A model generated the notes under the pieces. The model saw only the letters and a program-made list of their open reading frames with translations, searched no databases and was not told the DNA's origin. The position numbers were made by a program, and so were the translations under genes. Positions 48,857-57,244 of a DNA stretch of 64,000 nt are shown here, one piece after another (positions within the stretch are counted from its first letter, which is position 1; each line of letters starts with the position of its first letter). The stretch lies in assembly GCF_014645895.1 (NCBI RefSeq), contig NZ_BMMP01000002.1, forward strand, positions 62,001 through 126,000, read 5' to 3'. Source of the stretch: Streptomyces daqingensis. Lineage in GTDB: Bacteria > Actinomycetota > Actinomycetes > Streptomycetales > Streptomycetaceae.

Positions 48857-51367
48857 ATGCGGCTCGAACCGCATCAAATGCCCTCAGACCCACGAGGGTT
48901 GCGCACGTCACGACGGCGGTCACGGCGAGTCAGGCTCGCGGCGCTCCTGGCGGGGGCGGTCGCGGCCTCCCTGCTCGGCGGCTCGCCGGCCCTCGCGGGC
49001 ACCGCTCCAGAACCGTCCGTTCCGAAACTCCGACTCCCCAGCCCACCGGGCGGGGACGACGTACGCGTACTCGTCTTCCACGGCTCCGCGGGAGAGGAAC
49101 CGCCGACCGTGGACGCCGGGATCGAGGCGATCGAGGCGATCGGCCGCAGCGGTCCCGCGGCGGAGCGCTTCACCATCACCGCCACCGGCGACCCCTCGGT
49201 CTTCGCCACCGAGAAGCTCGGCCGGTACAACGCCGTCGTCTTCCTCAGCGGCGGCGGGGACGTGCTCGACCCGGCCCAGGAAGCCGGCCTGGAGAGCTAC
49301 ATGGAGGCCGGCGGCGGCTTCCTCGGAGTCCACGACGCGGCGCGGGCCGAGCCGTACTCCGAGTGGTTCGGCGGCCTCGTGGGCGCCCGTCCCGCCGACG
49401 GCGCCCCCGGGAAGGTGCAGCGCGCCACCGTGGAGACGGGCGACCGGCGCAACCCCTCGACCAGGGACCTGCCCGCCGAATGGAAACGTCCGGACCGCTG
49501 GCTCAACTGGGCGGAGAACCCCAGCGGTTCGGTGCACACCGTGGCGCGCGTGCGGGAGAGCACGTACAGCCCCGGCGAGGGCGCCATGGGCTGGGACCAC
49601 CCGGTCTCCTGGTGCCGCGACTACGACGGCGGCCGGTCCTTCTACACCGGCATGGGCGGCACCGCGGACAGCTTCCAGGAGGCCGACTTCCGGACGCATC
49701 TGCGCGGCGCCCTGATGTGGACCACGCGCCTGGCGCGTGCCGACTGCAAGGCGACGATCACCTCCAACTACGAGGCGAAGCGCCTGACTTCGCCGAACAA
49801 GCCGGGCGAGTCCGATCAGATCGGGGAACCGCACGGCCTGGCCACCGCCGACGACGGCCGGGTCTACTACATCGGGCGCGGCGGCGGCGACGCGGAAGCC
49901 CCCGTGGTCACCGACTGGGAGGACCCGGAGATCGGCAAGGGCGAGGGCACCGTCCACGTCTGGGACCCGGCGACGGAGAAGGCCGAGAAGGTCGGCTCGC
50001 TGACGGTCTTCGGGAACAAGGGCGGCGGCGACGAACTCGTCAAGGTCGAGGAGGGATTGCTCGGCATCGCCCTCGACCCCGGATTCGCCTCCAACGGCTG
50101 GATGTACCTGCACTGGACGCCGCACTCCGAACTCGACCGTGACACGCACATGGCCGAGCGCCGCGTCTCCCGCTTCACCGTGGACGCGAAGACGGGGAAG
50201 CTCGACGAGTCCTCGGAGAAGGTGCTGCTGAAGTGGCCCGTGCAGGTGCACAGTTGCTGCCACGCGGGCGGCGGCATGGCCTTCGACTCGAGGCACAACC
50301 TGTACATCGCCACGGGTGACAACAACTCCTCGCAGTTCAGCGACGGTTACTCCGGCAACAACCCCGAGCCCGACTTCAAGGGCGTCTCCTTCGCCGACGC
50401 CCGCCGCACCGCCGGCAACACCAACAACCTCAACGGCAAGATCCTGCGCATCCACCCCGAGGACGACGGCACCTACACGCTGCCCGAGGGGAACCTCTTC
50501 ACCGGCGAGGAGGACGACGAGGGCGGCGGCAAGACGCGCGGTGAGATCTATGTGATGGGCGTGCGCAACCCGGCCAGGATCTCCGTCGACACCGAGACCG
50601 ACACCCTCTACGCGGGGTGGGTGGGCCCCGACGCCGGCGCGCCCAGCACCACATGGGGGCCGGCCAAGTACGACACGTTCGCCCGGATCACGAAGGCCGG
50701 CAACCACGGCTGGCCGTACTGCATGGGCAACAAGCAGCCCTACCGCGACCGCAACCTGCCCGACCCGGAGAAACCCCTCGACTGGTACGACTGCGACCGG
50801 TTGCAGAACGAGTCGCCCAACAACGACGGCCTCGTGGACATCCCGCCCGCCGAGCCCAACAACATCTGGTACTCGCCCCAGGGCGGCGCCCCCGACTACC
50901 CGCGCGACGAGAACGGCGTGCCCAGTTACAAGGAGGACGAGCAGGAGCTGCTGCTGCCCTGGCTCAAGGGCGGCGGCCAGGCCACCATGAACGGCCCGGT
51001 GTACCGCTACGACGCCTCCACGGCCTCGGAGGAGAAGTGGCCCGCGTACTGGGACGGCAAGTGGTTCGTGGGCGACTTCTACGACCAGGAGCAGCCCAGG
51101 CACGCCGTCGTGATGCCGGACGGCGACGAGGCGGGGGCGCTGCCCGTGCACGCCGAGAGCCTGCGCAAGATCATCCCCATCGGGGAGGGCGGCATCCGCA
51201 ACCTGATGGACTGGAAGTTCGCTCCGGACGGTTCGCTCTACGTGCTCGACTACGGCCGCGGCTTCTTCACCTCGGACGACAAGTCCGCGCTGTGGCGCGT
51301 GAGTTACAAGGGCGGGGCGGCGACGCCGAAGCCGGGCGACGTGGTCGGAGAGGCGGCAGGCCGATGA
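48857..51367 (+). CDS. Secreted ThuA-PQQ-type sugar dehydrogenase fusion
   Basis: 836 aa. The signal peptide is about residues 22-47 (VRLAALLAGAVAASLLGGSPALA). Residues 68-290 are a ThuA (trehalose-utilisation, class I glutamine-amidotransferase-like) domain: VRVLVFHGSAGEE, YNAVVFLSGGGDVLD, GGGFLGVHDAARAEPYSEWFGGLVG. Residues 320-820 form a six-bladed GSDH-type beta-propeller: GEPHGLATADDGRVYYI, GGDELVKVEEGLLGIALDPGF, HSCCHAGGGMAFD, GNTNNLNGKILRI, GVRNPARISVD. Such propellers oxidise sugars with PQQ or act on keto sugars. Likely extracellular or wall-associated. Its stop overlaps the next gene (ATGA). The donor/acceptor pair is unknown. Confidence 0.9.
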   Translation: MRLEPHQMPSDPRGLRTSRRRSRRVRLAALLAGAVAASLLGGSPALAGTAPEPSVPKLRLPSPPGGDDVRVLVFHGSAGEEPPTVDAGIEAIEAIGRSGPAAERFTITATGDPSVFATEKLGRYNAVVFLSGGGDVLDPAQEAGLESYMEAGGGFLGVHDAARAEPYSEWFGGLVGARPADGAPGKVQRATVETGDRRNPSTRDLPAEWKRPDRWLNWAENPSGSVHTVARVRESTYSPGEGAMGWDHPVSWCRDYDGGRSFYTGMGGTADSFQEADFRTHLRGALMWTTRLARADCKATITSNYEAKRLTSPNKPGESDQIGEPHGLATADDGRVYYIGRGGGDAEAPVVTDWEDPEIGKGEGTVHVWDPATEKAEKVGSLTVFGNKGGGDELVKVEEGLLGIALDPGFASNGWMYLHWTPHSELDRDTHMAERRVSRFTVDAKTGKLDESSEKVLLKWPVQVHSCCHAGGGMAFDSRHNLYIATGDNNSSQFSDGYSGNNPEPDFKGVSFADARRTAGNTNNLNGKILRIHPEDDGTYTLPEGNLFTGEEDDEGGGKTRGEIYVMGVRNPARISVDTETDTLYAGWVGPDAGAPSTTWGPAKYDTFARITKAGNHGWPYCMGNKQPYRDRNLPDPEKPLDWYDCDRLQNESPNNDGLVDIPPAEPNNIWYSPQGGAPDYPRDENGVPSYKEDEQELLLPWLKGGGQATMNGPVYRYDASTASEEKWPAYWDGKWFVGDFYDQEQPRHAVVMPDGDEAGALPVHAESLRKIIPIGEGGIRNLMDWKFAPDGSLYVLDYGRGFFTSDDKSALWRVSYKGGAATPKPGDVVGEAAGR

Positions 51368-53619
51368 GGACCTACGGCAAGGGCGGTCCTTTCGTGACCG
51401 CCGACCTGCGACGGAGGCGCCGCACGCGCCGTGCGGTCGCCGCCGTGTGCGCGTCGGTGCTGATGCTCCTGGGGCTGGTCTCCGCTCCCGCGCAGGCCCT
51501 CCAGCCTCCGGGAGGAGACGGCACGCGTGCCGAGCAGGTGCTGAACTGGACGGCGAGCGACGACATCACGCGCTACACCTCGGCGCCGGAGACGGCCGTC
51601 GCCGGCGCGGCGACCCTCGTCTTCGAGAACAGCGAGGCGACGGGCAACACGACGTCCATGCCTCACACGCTGACGTTCGTCACCAACGACCCCGACTACA
51701 ACTCCGACGTCGACGTCAACATCCTCGCCAACCCCTCGGACGCGCAGGGAGGCAAGCATTCGGTCGAAGTCACCCTGACCCCCGGGACGTACAAGTACCA
51801 CTGCACGATCCCCGGACACGGCCAGATGCAGGGCACGCTGGTCGTCACCGACGGCGGCGGAGGCGGGGACACCACGCCGCCGGAGACGTCGGCGAAGGTG
51901 GAGGGCGACCAGAACGCCGACGGCGCCTACATCGGCATGGCCACCGTGAGCGTGACCGCGACCGACGAGGGCGGCAGCGGGGTCGACACCGTCGAGTACG
52001 CCCTGGGCGACGGCGGCTACCAGGCCTACACCGAGCCCGTGATGGTGCACGAGACGGGCGAGCACACCTTCCGCTACAGAGCCACCGACAAGGACGGCAA
52101 CGTGGCGGAGGAGAAGTCGGTGAAGTTCACCGTCGTCGCTCCTCCGACCGACGACACCACGCCGCCGGAGACGTCCGCGACGGTCGACGGTGAACAGGAC
52201 GCCGACGGCGCCTACATCGGCATGGCGACCGTCACCGTCTCCGCCTCGGACGCCGGCTCCGGCGTCAACAAGGTCGAATTCGCCCTGGGCGACGGCGAGT
52301 TCCAGCCCTACACGGCTCCGGTGATGGTGCACGAGCCGGGTGACCACGCCGTCCGCTACCGGGCCACGGACAAGGCCGGCAACGCCGCCGAGGTGAAGAC
52401 GGCCGAGTTCACGGTGGTGGAGCAGCCCGAGGAGGACACCACACCGCCGGCGACCACCGCGACGACGGAGGGCAGGCAGAACTCCGACGGGCACTACCTC
52501 GGCAAGGCGACCGTCACCGTCGCCGCGAGCGACGAGGGCTCGGGCGTGGAGAAGGTCGAATACTCCCTGGACGGCGGCCCGTTTCTCGCCTACGAGGACC
52601 CGGTCGTCGTCGACCGGGCCGGCCACCACAGCGTCGCGCACCGGGCGACCGACAAGGCGGGCAACACCTCGCAGGCGGTCTCGGAATCCTTCGACGTCGT
52701 CCCCGGCGGCGGCGTCCCCGCGCCGGACTGCCCCGAGTACGACGAGCGGCCGACCGTCTTCATCGGGGAGACCGACACCGGGGTGCCCAACCGCATGACG
52801 GGGCGGCGGTGCACCGTCGGCGAGCTGATCGAGGACGAGAAGGACTGGTCCTCGCACGCCCTGTTCGTCAAGCACGTCACGGAGGTCGCCGGCGAACTGC
52901 TCGACGAGAAGGTGCTCGACGAGCGGGAACGCAAGCTCATCGTGCGGGCCGCGAAAGCCTCCGGGATCGGCGAACCCGGCCAGCAGGAGGGCTACAAGAA
53001 GCTGTTCGACGGGACGAAGGAGTCCTTCGAGCGGTGGCAGCACGTGGGCGGCGGAGCGTTCGGGCTCCACGACGACGGCTCCATGACCAGCAGCACCGAG
53101 ACCGAGGGCATGGGGATGCTGTGGTATCCGAAGCGCAAGTACGGCGACTACTCGCTGAAGCTCCAGTTCCGTGACGACGCGCCGGGGGACGGCAACGCCA
53201 ACGCCGGTGTCTTCGCCCGCTTCCCGTACGTCCACGACCACCCCGAGGAGTCACGTCCCGAGTGGGTGGCCATCAAGTACGGGCACGAGCTGCAGATCCT
53301 CGACAGGCCCGACGGCGACATGTACAAGACGGGCTCCGTGTACGGCTTCGACCGGGTGAGCCTGGCCGGTGCGGGAGTCACGCCGAAGGGCACATGGAAC
53401 GACTACGAGGTCAAGGTCGTCGGGCAGCGCTACTCCGTCTACCGGAACGGGGAGCTGATCAACGAGTTCGACAACAAGGGCGGCCAGGTCTTCACACCGC
53501 CCCGCGACGACGATCCCGGAACGGACGGGCGGCGCTACGCCTCGGGGTACATCGGCCTCCAGGTGCACGGCGTCACCGACGTGATCTCTTACCGGGACGT
53601 GCGGATCAAGGAGTTGTAG
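51364..53619 (+). CDS. Secreted cupredoxin / Ig-like repeat / DUF1080 protein
   Basis: 751 aa, ATG overlapping the previous stop. After the signal (RRAVAAVCASVLMLLGLVSAPAQA, about 22-45), residues 50-165 are a plastocyanin-like domain with all four type 1 copper ligands: H101, C147, H152 and M155 (YHCTIPGHGQM). Three Ig-like (OmpL47-type) repeats starting DTTPPE span about 170-446. After a 90-residue linker of unknown fold, DUF1080 (3-keto-disaccharide hydrolase family) runs from about 540 to the end (YKKLFDGTKESFERW, YGDYSLKLQFR, GDMYKTGSVYGFD, GYIGLQVHG). Probable role: extracellular electron acceptance by the copper site and cleavage of a 3-keto-glycoside. Confidence 0.9.
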   Translation: MRTYGKGGPFVTADLRRRRRTRRAVAAVCASVLMLLGLVSAPAQALQPPGGDGTRAEQVLNWTASDDITRYTSAPETAVAGAATLVFENSEATGNTTSMPHTLTFVTNDPDYNSDVDVNILANPSDAQGGKHSVEVTLTPGTYKYHCTIPGHGQMQGTLVVTDGGGGGDTTPPETSAKVEGDQNADGAYIGMATVSVTATDEGGSGVDTVEYALGDGGYQAYTEPVMVHETGEHTFRYRATDKDGNVAEEKSVKFTVVAPPTDDTTPPETSATVDGEQDADGAYIGMATVTVSASDAGSGVNKVEFALGDGEFQPYTAPVMVHEPGDHAVRYRATDKAGNAAEVKTAEFTVVEQPEEDTTPPATTATTEGRQNSDGHYLGKATVTVAASDEGSGVEKVEYSLDGGPFLAYEDPVVVDRAGHHSVAHRATDKAGNTSQAVSESFDVVPGGGVPAPDCPEYDERPTVFIGETDTGVPNRMTGRRCTVGELIEDEKDWSSHALFVKHVTEVAGELLDEKVLDERERKLIVRAAKASGIGEPGQQEGYKKLFDGTKESFERWQHVGGGAFGLHDDGSMTSSTETEGMGMLWYPKRKYGDYSLKLQFRDDAPGDGNANAGVFARFPYVHDHPEESRPEWVAIKYGHELQILDRPDGDMYKTGSVYGFDRVSLAGAGVTPKGTWNDYEVKVVGQRYSVYRNGELINEFDNKGGQVFTPPRDDDPGTDGRRYASGYIGLQVHGVTDVISYRDVRIKEL
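51870..52700 (+). repeat. Three Ig-like domain repeats
   Basis: Three consecutive units of about 94 residues, beginning near codons 170, 264 and 358, each with DTTPP at the start and ...RATDKxGN... near the end. The first two also share most of their opening DNA (accacgccgccggagacgtc). Confidence 0.8.
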
Positions 53620-53673
53620 GGCCGTAGCGCTGGAGGGGCGCTGCGCCTCGGGCCCGCGGGCCCGTAGCCCTTG

Positions 53674-53698
53674 GGGCCCGGCCATACCGGCCGGGCCC
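53674..53698 (+). terminator. Terminator of the ThuA/cupredoxin operon
   Basis: GGGCCCGGCC (53674-53683) pairs with GGCCGGGCCC (53689-53698), loop ATACC, followed by TT, 55 bases after the stop. Confidence 0.75.
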
Positions 53699-53873
53699 TT
53701 CGCGCGCCCCGGGGCGGCGCCTCCAGCAGGTCGTCTCCACCCCGCCCGCGCGTCAGGGCTCACCCCCAAGCCAATCCCCCGACAGCCGTTCGGACGCGGC
53801 TGTACGCTGCGCGCTCGTGGACCGCGTCCGGCCCTCCACGGCAGTCCGAAGCACACGCAGCCCCGGAGCCCCC

Positions 53874-54239
53874 ATGTACGACGCCCTGATCATCGCCGCC
53901 TTCGCCGTCTTCGTGGCGGCCCTCGTCGCCGAGCTGCGGCTGACCGGGGAGGACGCACGCACGACGCCGCCGAAGCACTTCGCCGCGATCCTCGCCGGCA
54001 TCGCCGTCAGCGCCGCTCTCGTCGCGACGGCGGAGCTGGCACTGCCGGACCCGCGGTCCGCGGGCTCCGAGGCGGGCCTCCTCGCGAAAGGCGTCGGACT
54101 GGCCGCCGAGTACCTGCCGCACCTGCTCTACGTCTCCACGGTCCTCGTCTGCGTCGACGTCATCCGTACGTGGCACGCCCGCAGGAGGGCCGACGGGCAC
54201 ATCACGACGCCGGGCCGCCCGAAGCTTCCGGGAGCCTGA
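53874..54239 (+). CDS. Small three-helix membrane protein, unknown
   Basis: 121 aa from ATG 53874 with GGAG upstream. Three hydrophobic stretches: ALIIAAFAVFVAALVAEL (residues 4-21), FAAILAGIAVSAALVATAEL (34-53) and LAAEYLPHLLYVSTVLVCVDVI (about 72-93). The loops are short and the C-terminus is basic (HARRRADGH). No family is recognised. It stands alone after a terminator, with a VOC-family gene on the same strand 180 bases downstream. Confidence 0.6.
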   Translation: MYDALIIAAFAVFVAALVAELRLTGEDARTTPPKHFAAILAGIAVSAALVATAELALPDPRSAGSEAGLLAKGVGLAAEYLPHLLYVSTVLVCVDVIRTWHARRRADGHITTPGRPKLPGA

Positions 54240-54418
54240 ACCGGCGCTGTCCGCGCGGTCCGGCGGTCCTTCCGGGGGTTCGCCGAGCCCGACATGAAGC
54301 GGCGAGGGCCCGCCGTGCGGCGGGACGGACGGGTGCGAAGCGTGAAATGTCCGCGGCGACGCGTGCGATGTAGTACGTCTGAGGGGTTCCTGCCGAGCCG
54401 TCGACATCTGGAGCCTTC

Positions 54419-54766
54419 ATGTCCGTCCGCCGCGTCATGCCCGTCATCACCACCGAAACCGCCCCGGAGAGCCGCGACTTCTACGGCCTGCTGGGCTTCG
54501 AGGAGGTCATGGACATGGGCTGGATCATGACGGTGGCGTCCCCCTCCACCCCGGCGGCGCAGATCAGCTTCATGACCAGCGACAAGACGGCCCCGGTCTC
54601 CCCCGACATGAGCGTCGAGGTCGAGGACGTGGACGCGGTGTACGCGGCCGTGCGGGAGGCGGGCGCGGAGATCGTCCACCCGCTGCAGGACGAGGAGTGG
54701 GGCGTGCGGCGGTTCTTCGTCCGCGACCCCAGCGGCCGGGTGGTGAACGTCCTCAGCCACCGCTGA
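54419..54766 (+). CDS. VOC-fold (glyoxalase/bleomycin-resistance) protein
   Basis: 115 aa with CTGGAG before the ATG. Single beta-alpha-beta-beta-beta unit duplicated as in all VOC proteins: MPVITTETAPESRDFYGLLGFEEVMDM and MSVEVEDVDAVYAAVREAGAEIVHPLQDEEWGVRRFFVRDPSGRVVNVL. Metal or ligand-binding role; glyoxalase, dioxygenase or antibiotic binding cannot be told apart. TAGTAC (54371-54376) may be its -10. Monocistronic. Confidence 0.85.
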   Translation: MSVRRVMPVITTETAPESRDFYGLLGFEEVMDMGWIMTVASPSTPAAQISFMTSDKTAPVSPDMSVEVEDVDAVYAAVREAGAEIVHPLQDEEWGVRRFFVRDPSGRVVNVLSHR

Positions 54767-54840
54767 GTCCGCGGTCGCGGAGGCCGTGAGCGGAACCGCG
54801 AGCGCGGGGAACGCGAGCCCGGAGGCGGCGCGAACCCGGA

Positions 54841-54866
54841 GGCGGCCCGCCGTGCGGCGGGCCGCC
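54841..54866. terminator. Hairpin between convergent genes
   Basis: GGCGGCCCGCCG (54841-54852) pairs with CGGCGGGCCGCC (54855-54866); the innermost pairs must open for the tight loop. Between VOC and C39-like genes. Confidence 0.6.
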
Positions 54867-54903
54867 CGTGGAAGGCGCTGCGGAGTTCAGGCCGGCGAAC
54901 CGG

Positions 54904-55626
54904 TCAGGCGGCGTAGCCCTTCGGGGGGATGAGGGAGGCGAGCTGGTCGAAGGAGAGCCAGTAGATCTGGTTGCCGCCGAAGGAGGCCGGGTCGGCGATG
55001 AGCACCGTCCTGTTGGCGTCGTCGTAGCCGATGACGGTGAAGTAGTGGTAGATCGTCTGGTCCGACGGGTAGCCGGGCGGCTGGTTGCCGGGCGGGGCGA
55101 CGATGTTGGTCACCAGCGGGTAGTTGTTGTCGATGTCGAGGACGATGTCGCGCCACAGCAGGTCCTTCTGCTCCTGCGTGGGCGGGTCGTTCGGCATCTC
55201 CTTGGTCTCGTACCAGCCGGTGCCGAGGTTGGCGTTGAGCACGTTCGTGACCTGGCTGATGTGGTCGGTGCCGCCTTCGTGGGTGCCGAGCTGGGCGGCC
55301 AGGTCGGCCTGGCTCGGCGCGCCCATGCGGGCGGAGAGGGCGATGCGCGTCGCCGCCGGGCCGCACCAGTAGCCGGTCTCCTGGACCTGGTAGTCGATCT
55401 CGAGCGTCTTGGCGGCCCTGGTGGAGACGCCGTCGACGTGGAAGCGGGTGCCGGGCTCGTTGTGCCCGCTGACGACGGCGGTGCCGTCGGAGGTGCCGTG
55501 CTCCGTCACCGACACGGACTTGGGCAGGGGCTGTGCCTGCGCGGTCGCCGGGGCGACCAGCACCGCGGCCGCGGTGGTCGCGGCGAGAGCGGTCATGACG
55601 GCGGCGCGGACATGTCTCTTACTCAT
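54904..55626 (-). CDS. Secreted C39-like cysteine peptidase
   Basis: 240 aa from ATG 55626 with AAGGAG upstream. The Sec signal is VMTALAATTAAAVLVAPATAQA (cleavage near residue 32). Catalytic Cys in YQVQETGYWCGPAATRIAL (about 88), His in HYFTVIGYDD, and Asp in VLIADPASFGG: the C39_2 (papain-like) order. Unlike the leader-cleaving C39 domains of ABC transporters, it is free and exported. Substrate unknown; no bacteriocin precursor or transporter is adjacent. Directly follows the esterase gene on the same strand with about 185 bases between. Confidence 0.85.
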   Translation of the reverse strand: MSKRHVRAAVMTALAATTAAAVLVAPATAQAQPLPKSVSVTEHGTSDGTAVVSGHNEPGTRFHVDGVSTRAAKTLEIDYQVQETGYWCGPAATRIALSARMGAPSQADLAAQLGTHEGGTDHISQVTNVLNANLGTGWYETKEMPNDPPTQEQKDLLWRDIVLDIDNNYPLVTNIVAPPGNQPPGYPSDQTIYHYFTVIGYDDANRTVLIADPASFGGNQIYWLSFDQLASLIPPKGYAA

Positions 55627-55810
55627 CAGGGCTCCTTGAGTGATCGTCGATGGTGCGTGGTGGGGGGATCGGCCCGGGACACGCGAGGCCGGTCACCTCG
55701 GAGGGGTCGGACAGAGGGGGCGGGCCCGGACCGCGGACCACGACCGCACCGGCGACGTGCCGGTGCGCGGTGCTGCGAGCCGCGTGTCGGTGCCGGGCCG
55801 CCCGTTCGGG

Positions 55811-56800
55811 CTACGCCTTGCGCAGCCGGTCGAGGATGCCGTCGAGGTCGCGGCTGAAGAGCTTCGTGCGGAAGACGTGGCCGCCGGGCTCCTCGTGGGA
55901 CTCGTGGCGGATGCCCGCCTCGTCGAGCTTGGCGCGGAACTCCCGCTGCCCGGCGAGCACCTGGGTCTCGTTGACGTAGTCCGCCCAGTTCAGCGGGTCG
56001 GGGCTGGTGCCGGCGACGAGGAACACCCGCTTGTTCCTGTAACTGCCGATGTTCTCCACGGGGTTGTCGGCCGAGACCCGCTTCTCGTCCCACAGCGGCA
56101 CGCCGTAGACGCTGCCGCCGGCCAGGTCTGCCGCCGCGGAGGAGACGTTGGCCCAGTGCGCGACCAGGCCGGCGTCGCGCCGGAGGCTTGCCGGCCCGGA
56201 GTGGGCGCTGACGGAGGCGAAGTCGCCGTGGTACTTGGCCGCGTACTTCAGCGCCCCGAACCCGCCCATGGAGAAACCGGCGACCGCGCGTCCGTCGTAC
56301 TCGGCGAAGGTGCGGAAGTTGGCGTCGATCCAGGGCACGAGCTGCTCGATGTGGAAGGTCTCCCAGTTGCGGGGGCCGACGTTGGAGGCGACCGGGTTGG
56401 AGTACCAGCCCGCGTGTCCGCCGTCGGGCATGACCACGATGACGGGCCTGCCCTCGGTCAGCCCGCGGATGCCCGCCTTGTCGAAGGTCATGAAGTCCTG
56501 GTCCAGGCCCCCGCCGTGGAAGAGGTAGAGGACGGGGTAGCGACGGCCGCTGGAGTAGTCGCCCGGGAGGAGGACGTTGACCGCGGGGTTCCAGCCGATC
56601 GCGTCCGTGGCGAATCGGTAGTACTTCATGCGCGGGTCTTTCTCGTCGCTCTCCACGATCCGCAGCCCGGAACCGTCCTCGGCTGCCTCCGCCGTCCCGC
56701 CTCCCATGGTCAGCATGCCGGCTCCGCCGATCAGGGCCGCAGCGGAGAGGCCGCCCGCGGCCTTCAGCGCTCGACGGCGGCTCATGAAGGACTGACTCAC
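55811..56800 (-). CDS. Tat-exported esterase (D-family/enterochelin-esterase-like)
   Basis: 329 aa from GTG 56800, five bases after GGAGG (next GTG at 56803 is too close). Leader SRRRALKAAGGLSAAALIGGAGML with twin-arginine motif, cleavage near TAEA (about residue 40). Catalytic domain: YPVLYLFHGGGLDQDF, IVVMPDGGHAGWYSNP, nucleophile elbow GFSMGGFGALKYA and C-terminal PGGHVF His. Alpha/beta hydrolase of the esterase D/antigen 85 group, acting outside the cell on acyl or sugar esters. In operon order with the C39-like gene downstream. Exact substrate unknown. Confidence 0.87.
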   Translation of the reverse strand: MSQSFMSRRRALKAAGGLSAAALIGGAGMLTMGGGTAEAAEDGSGLRIVESDEKDPRMKYYRFATDAIGWNPAVNVLLPGDYSSGRRYPVLYLFHGGGLDQDFMTFDKAGIRGLTEGRPVIVVMPDGGHAGWYSNPVASNVGPRNWETFHIEQLVPWIDANFRTFAEYDGRAVAGFSMGGFGALKYAAKYHGDFASVSAHSGPASLRRDAGLVAHWANVSSAAADLAGGSVYGVPLWDEKRVSADNPVENIGSYRNKRVFLVAGTSPDPLNWADYVNETQVLAGQREFRAKLDEAGIRHESHEEPGGHVFRTKLFSRDLDGILDRLRKA

Positions 56801-57244
56801 CACAACCTCCAGTGGGGGAATGGATGTTCGTGTTCGTGACGGTGCGCGAGCTGGCGGAGCGGAACCCGCGACGACGGCGCCCGCGGGCAGTTCGGGACGT
56901 GCGTGCGCAACTGGTCCGGGAGCGCCCGGCCCGCCGCGTCCGTCCGCGGCGCACCGTGCCGGAGCAGAGCGGCGGCGAGGCGGTCCGCCCCCGGGCACCC
57001 GGGCCATCAGCGACCGCCCGCTTCCCGCGGTCGCCCCGTCCGGGACCTCCTCCCCCGGTGCCTGACGACGTGCCTGTTTTCAGGGGAAGTTGGCCCTCCG
57101 AGGTGAGCGGACCTCGTCACCTGCGCTCGTACGCCACGGATGTTAGGTACGCGGTTCCGGGAGGGGAGGAGGGCTTTTCGGGTACTGCCGAAAAGTCCTC
57201 GTGAGGAGGGGCGGCAGACGTGGGGCCTGTCCTAGTCTCGCTTC
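56801..57244. other. Divergent intergenic region, 444 bp
   Basis: Between the esterase and the ArsR-type regulator. It must hold the promoters of both. Visible elements are the esterase ribosome site (56806-56810) and a -10-like TAGTCT (57233-57238) for the regulator. No gene is supported despite open frames, which have shadow codon use. Confidence 0.5.
57233..57238 (+). promoter_or_regulatory. -10 hexamer of a likely leaderless regulator gene
   Basis: TAGTCT ends six bases before the ATG of the ArsR-type gene; there is no ribosome site nearby. Confidence 0.35.
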
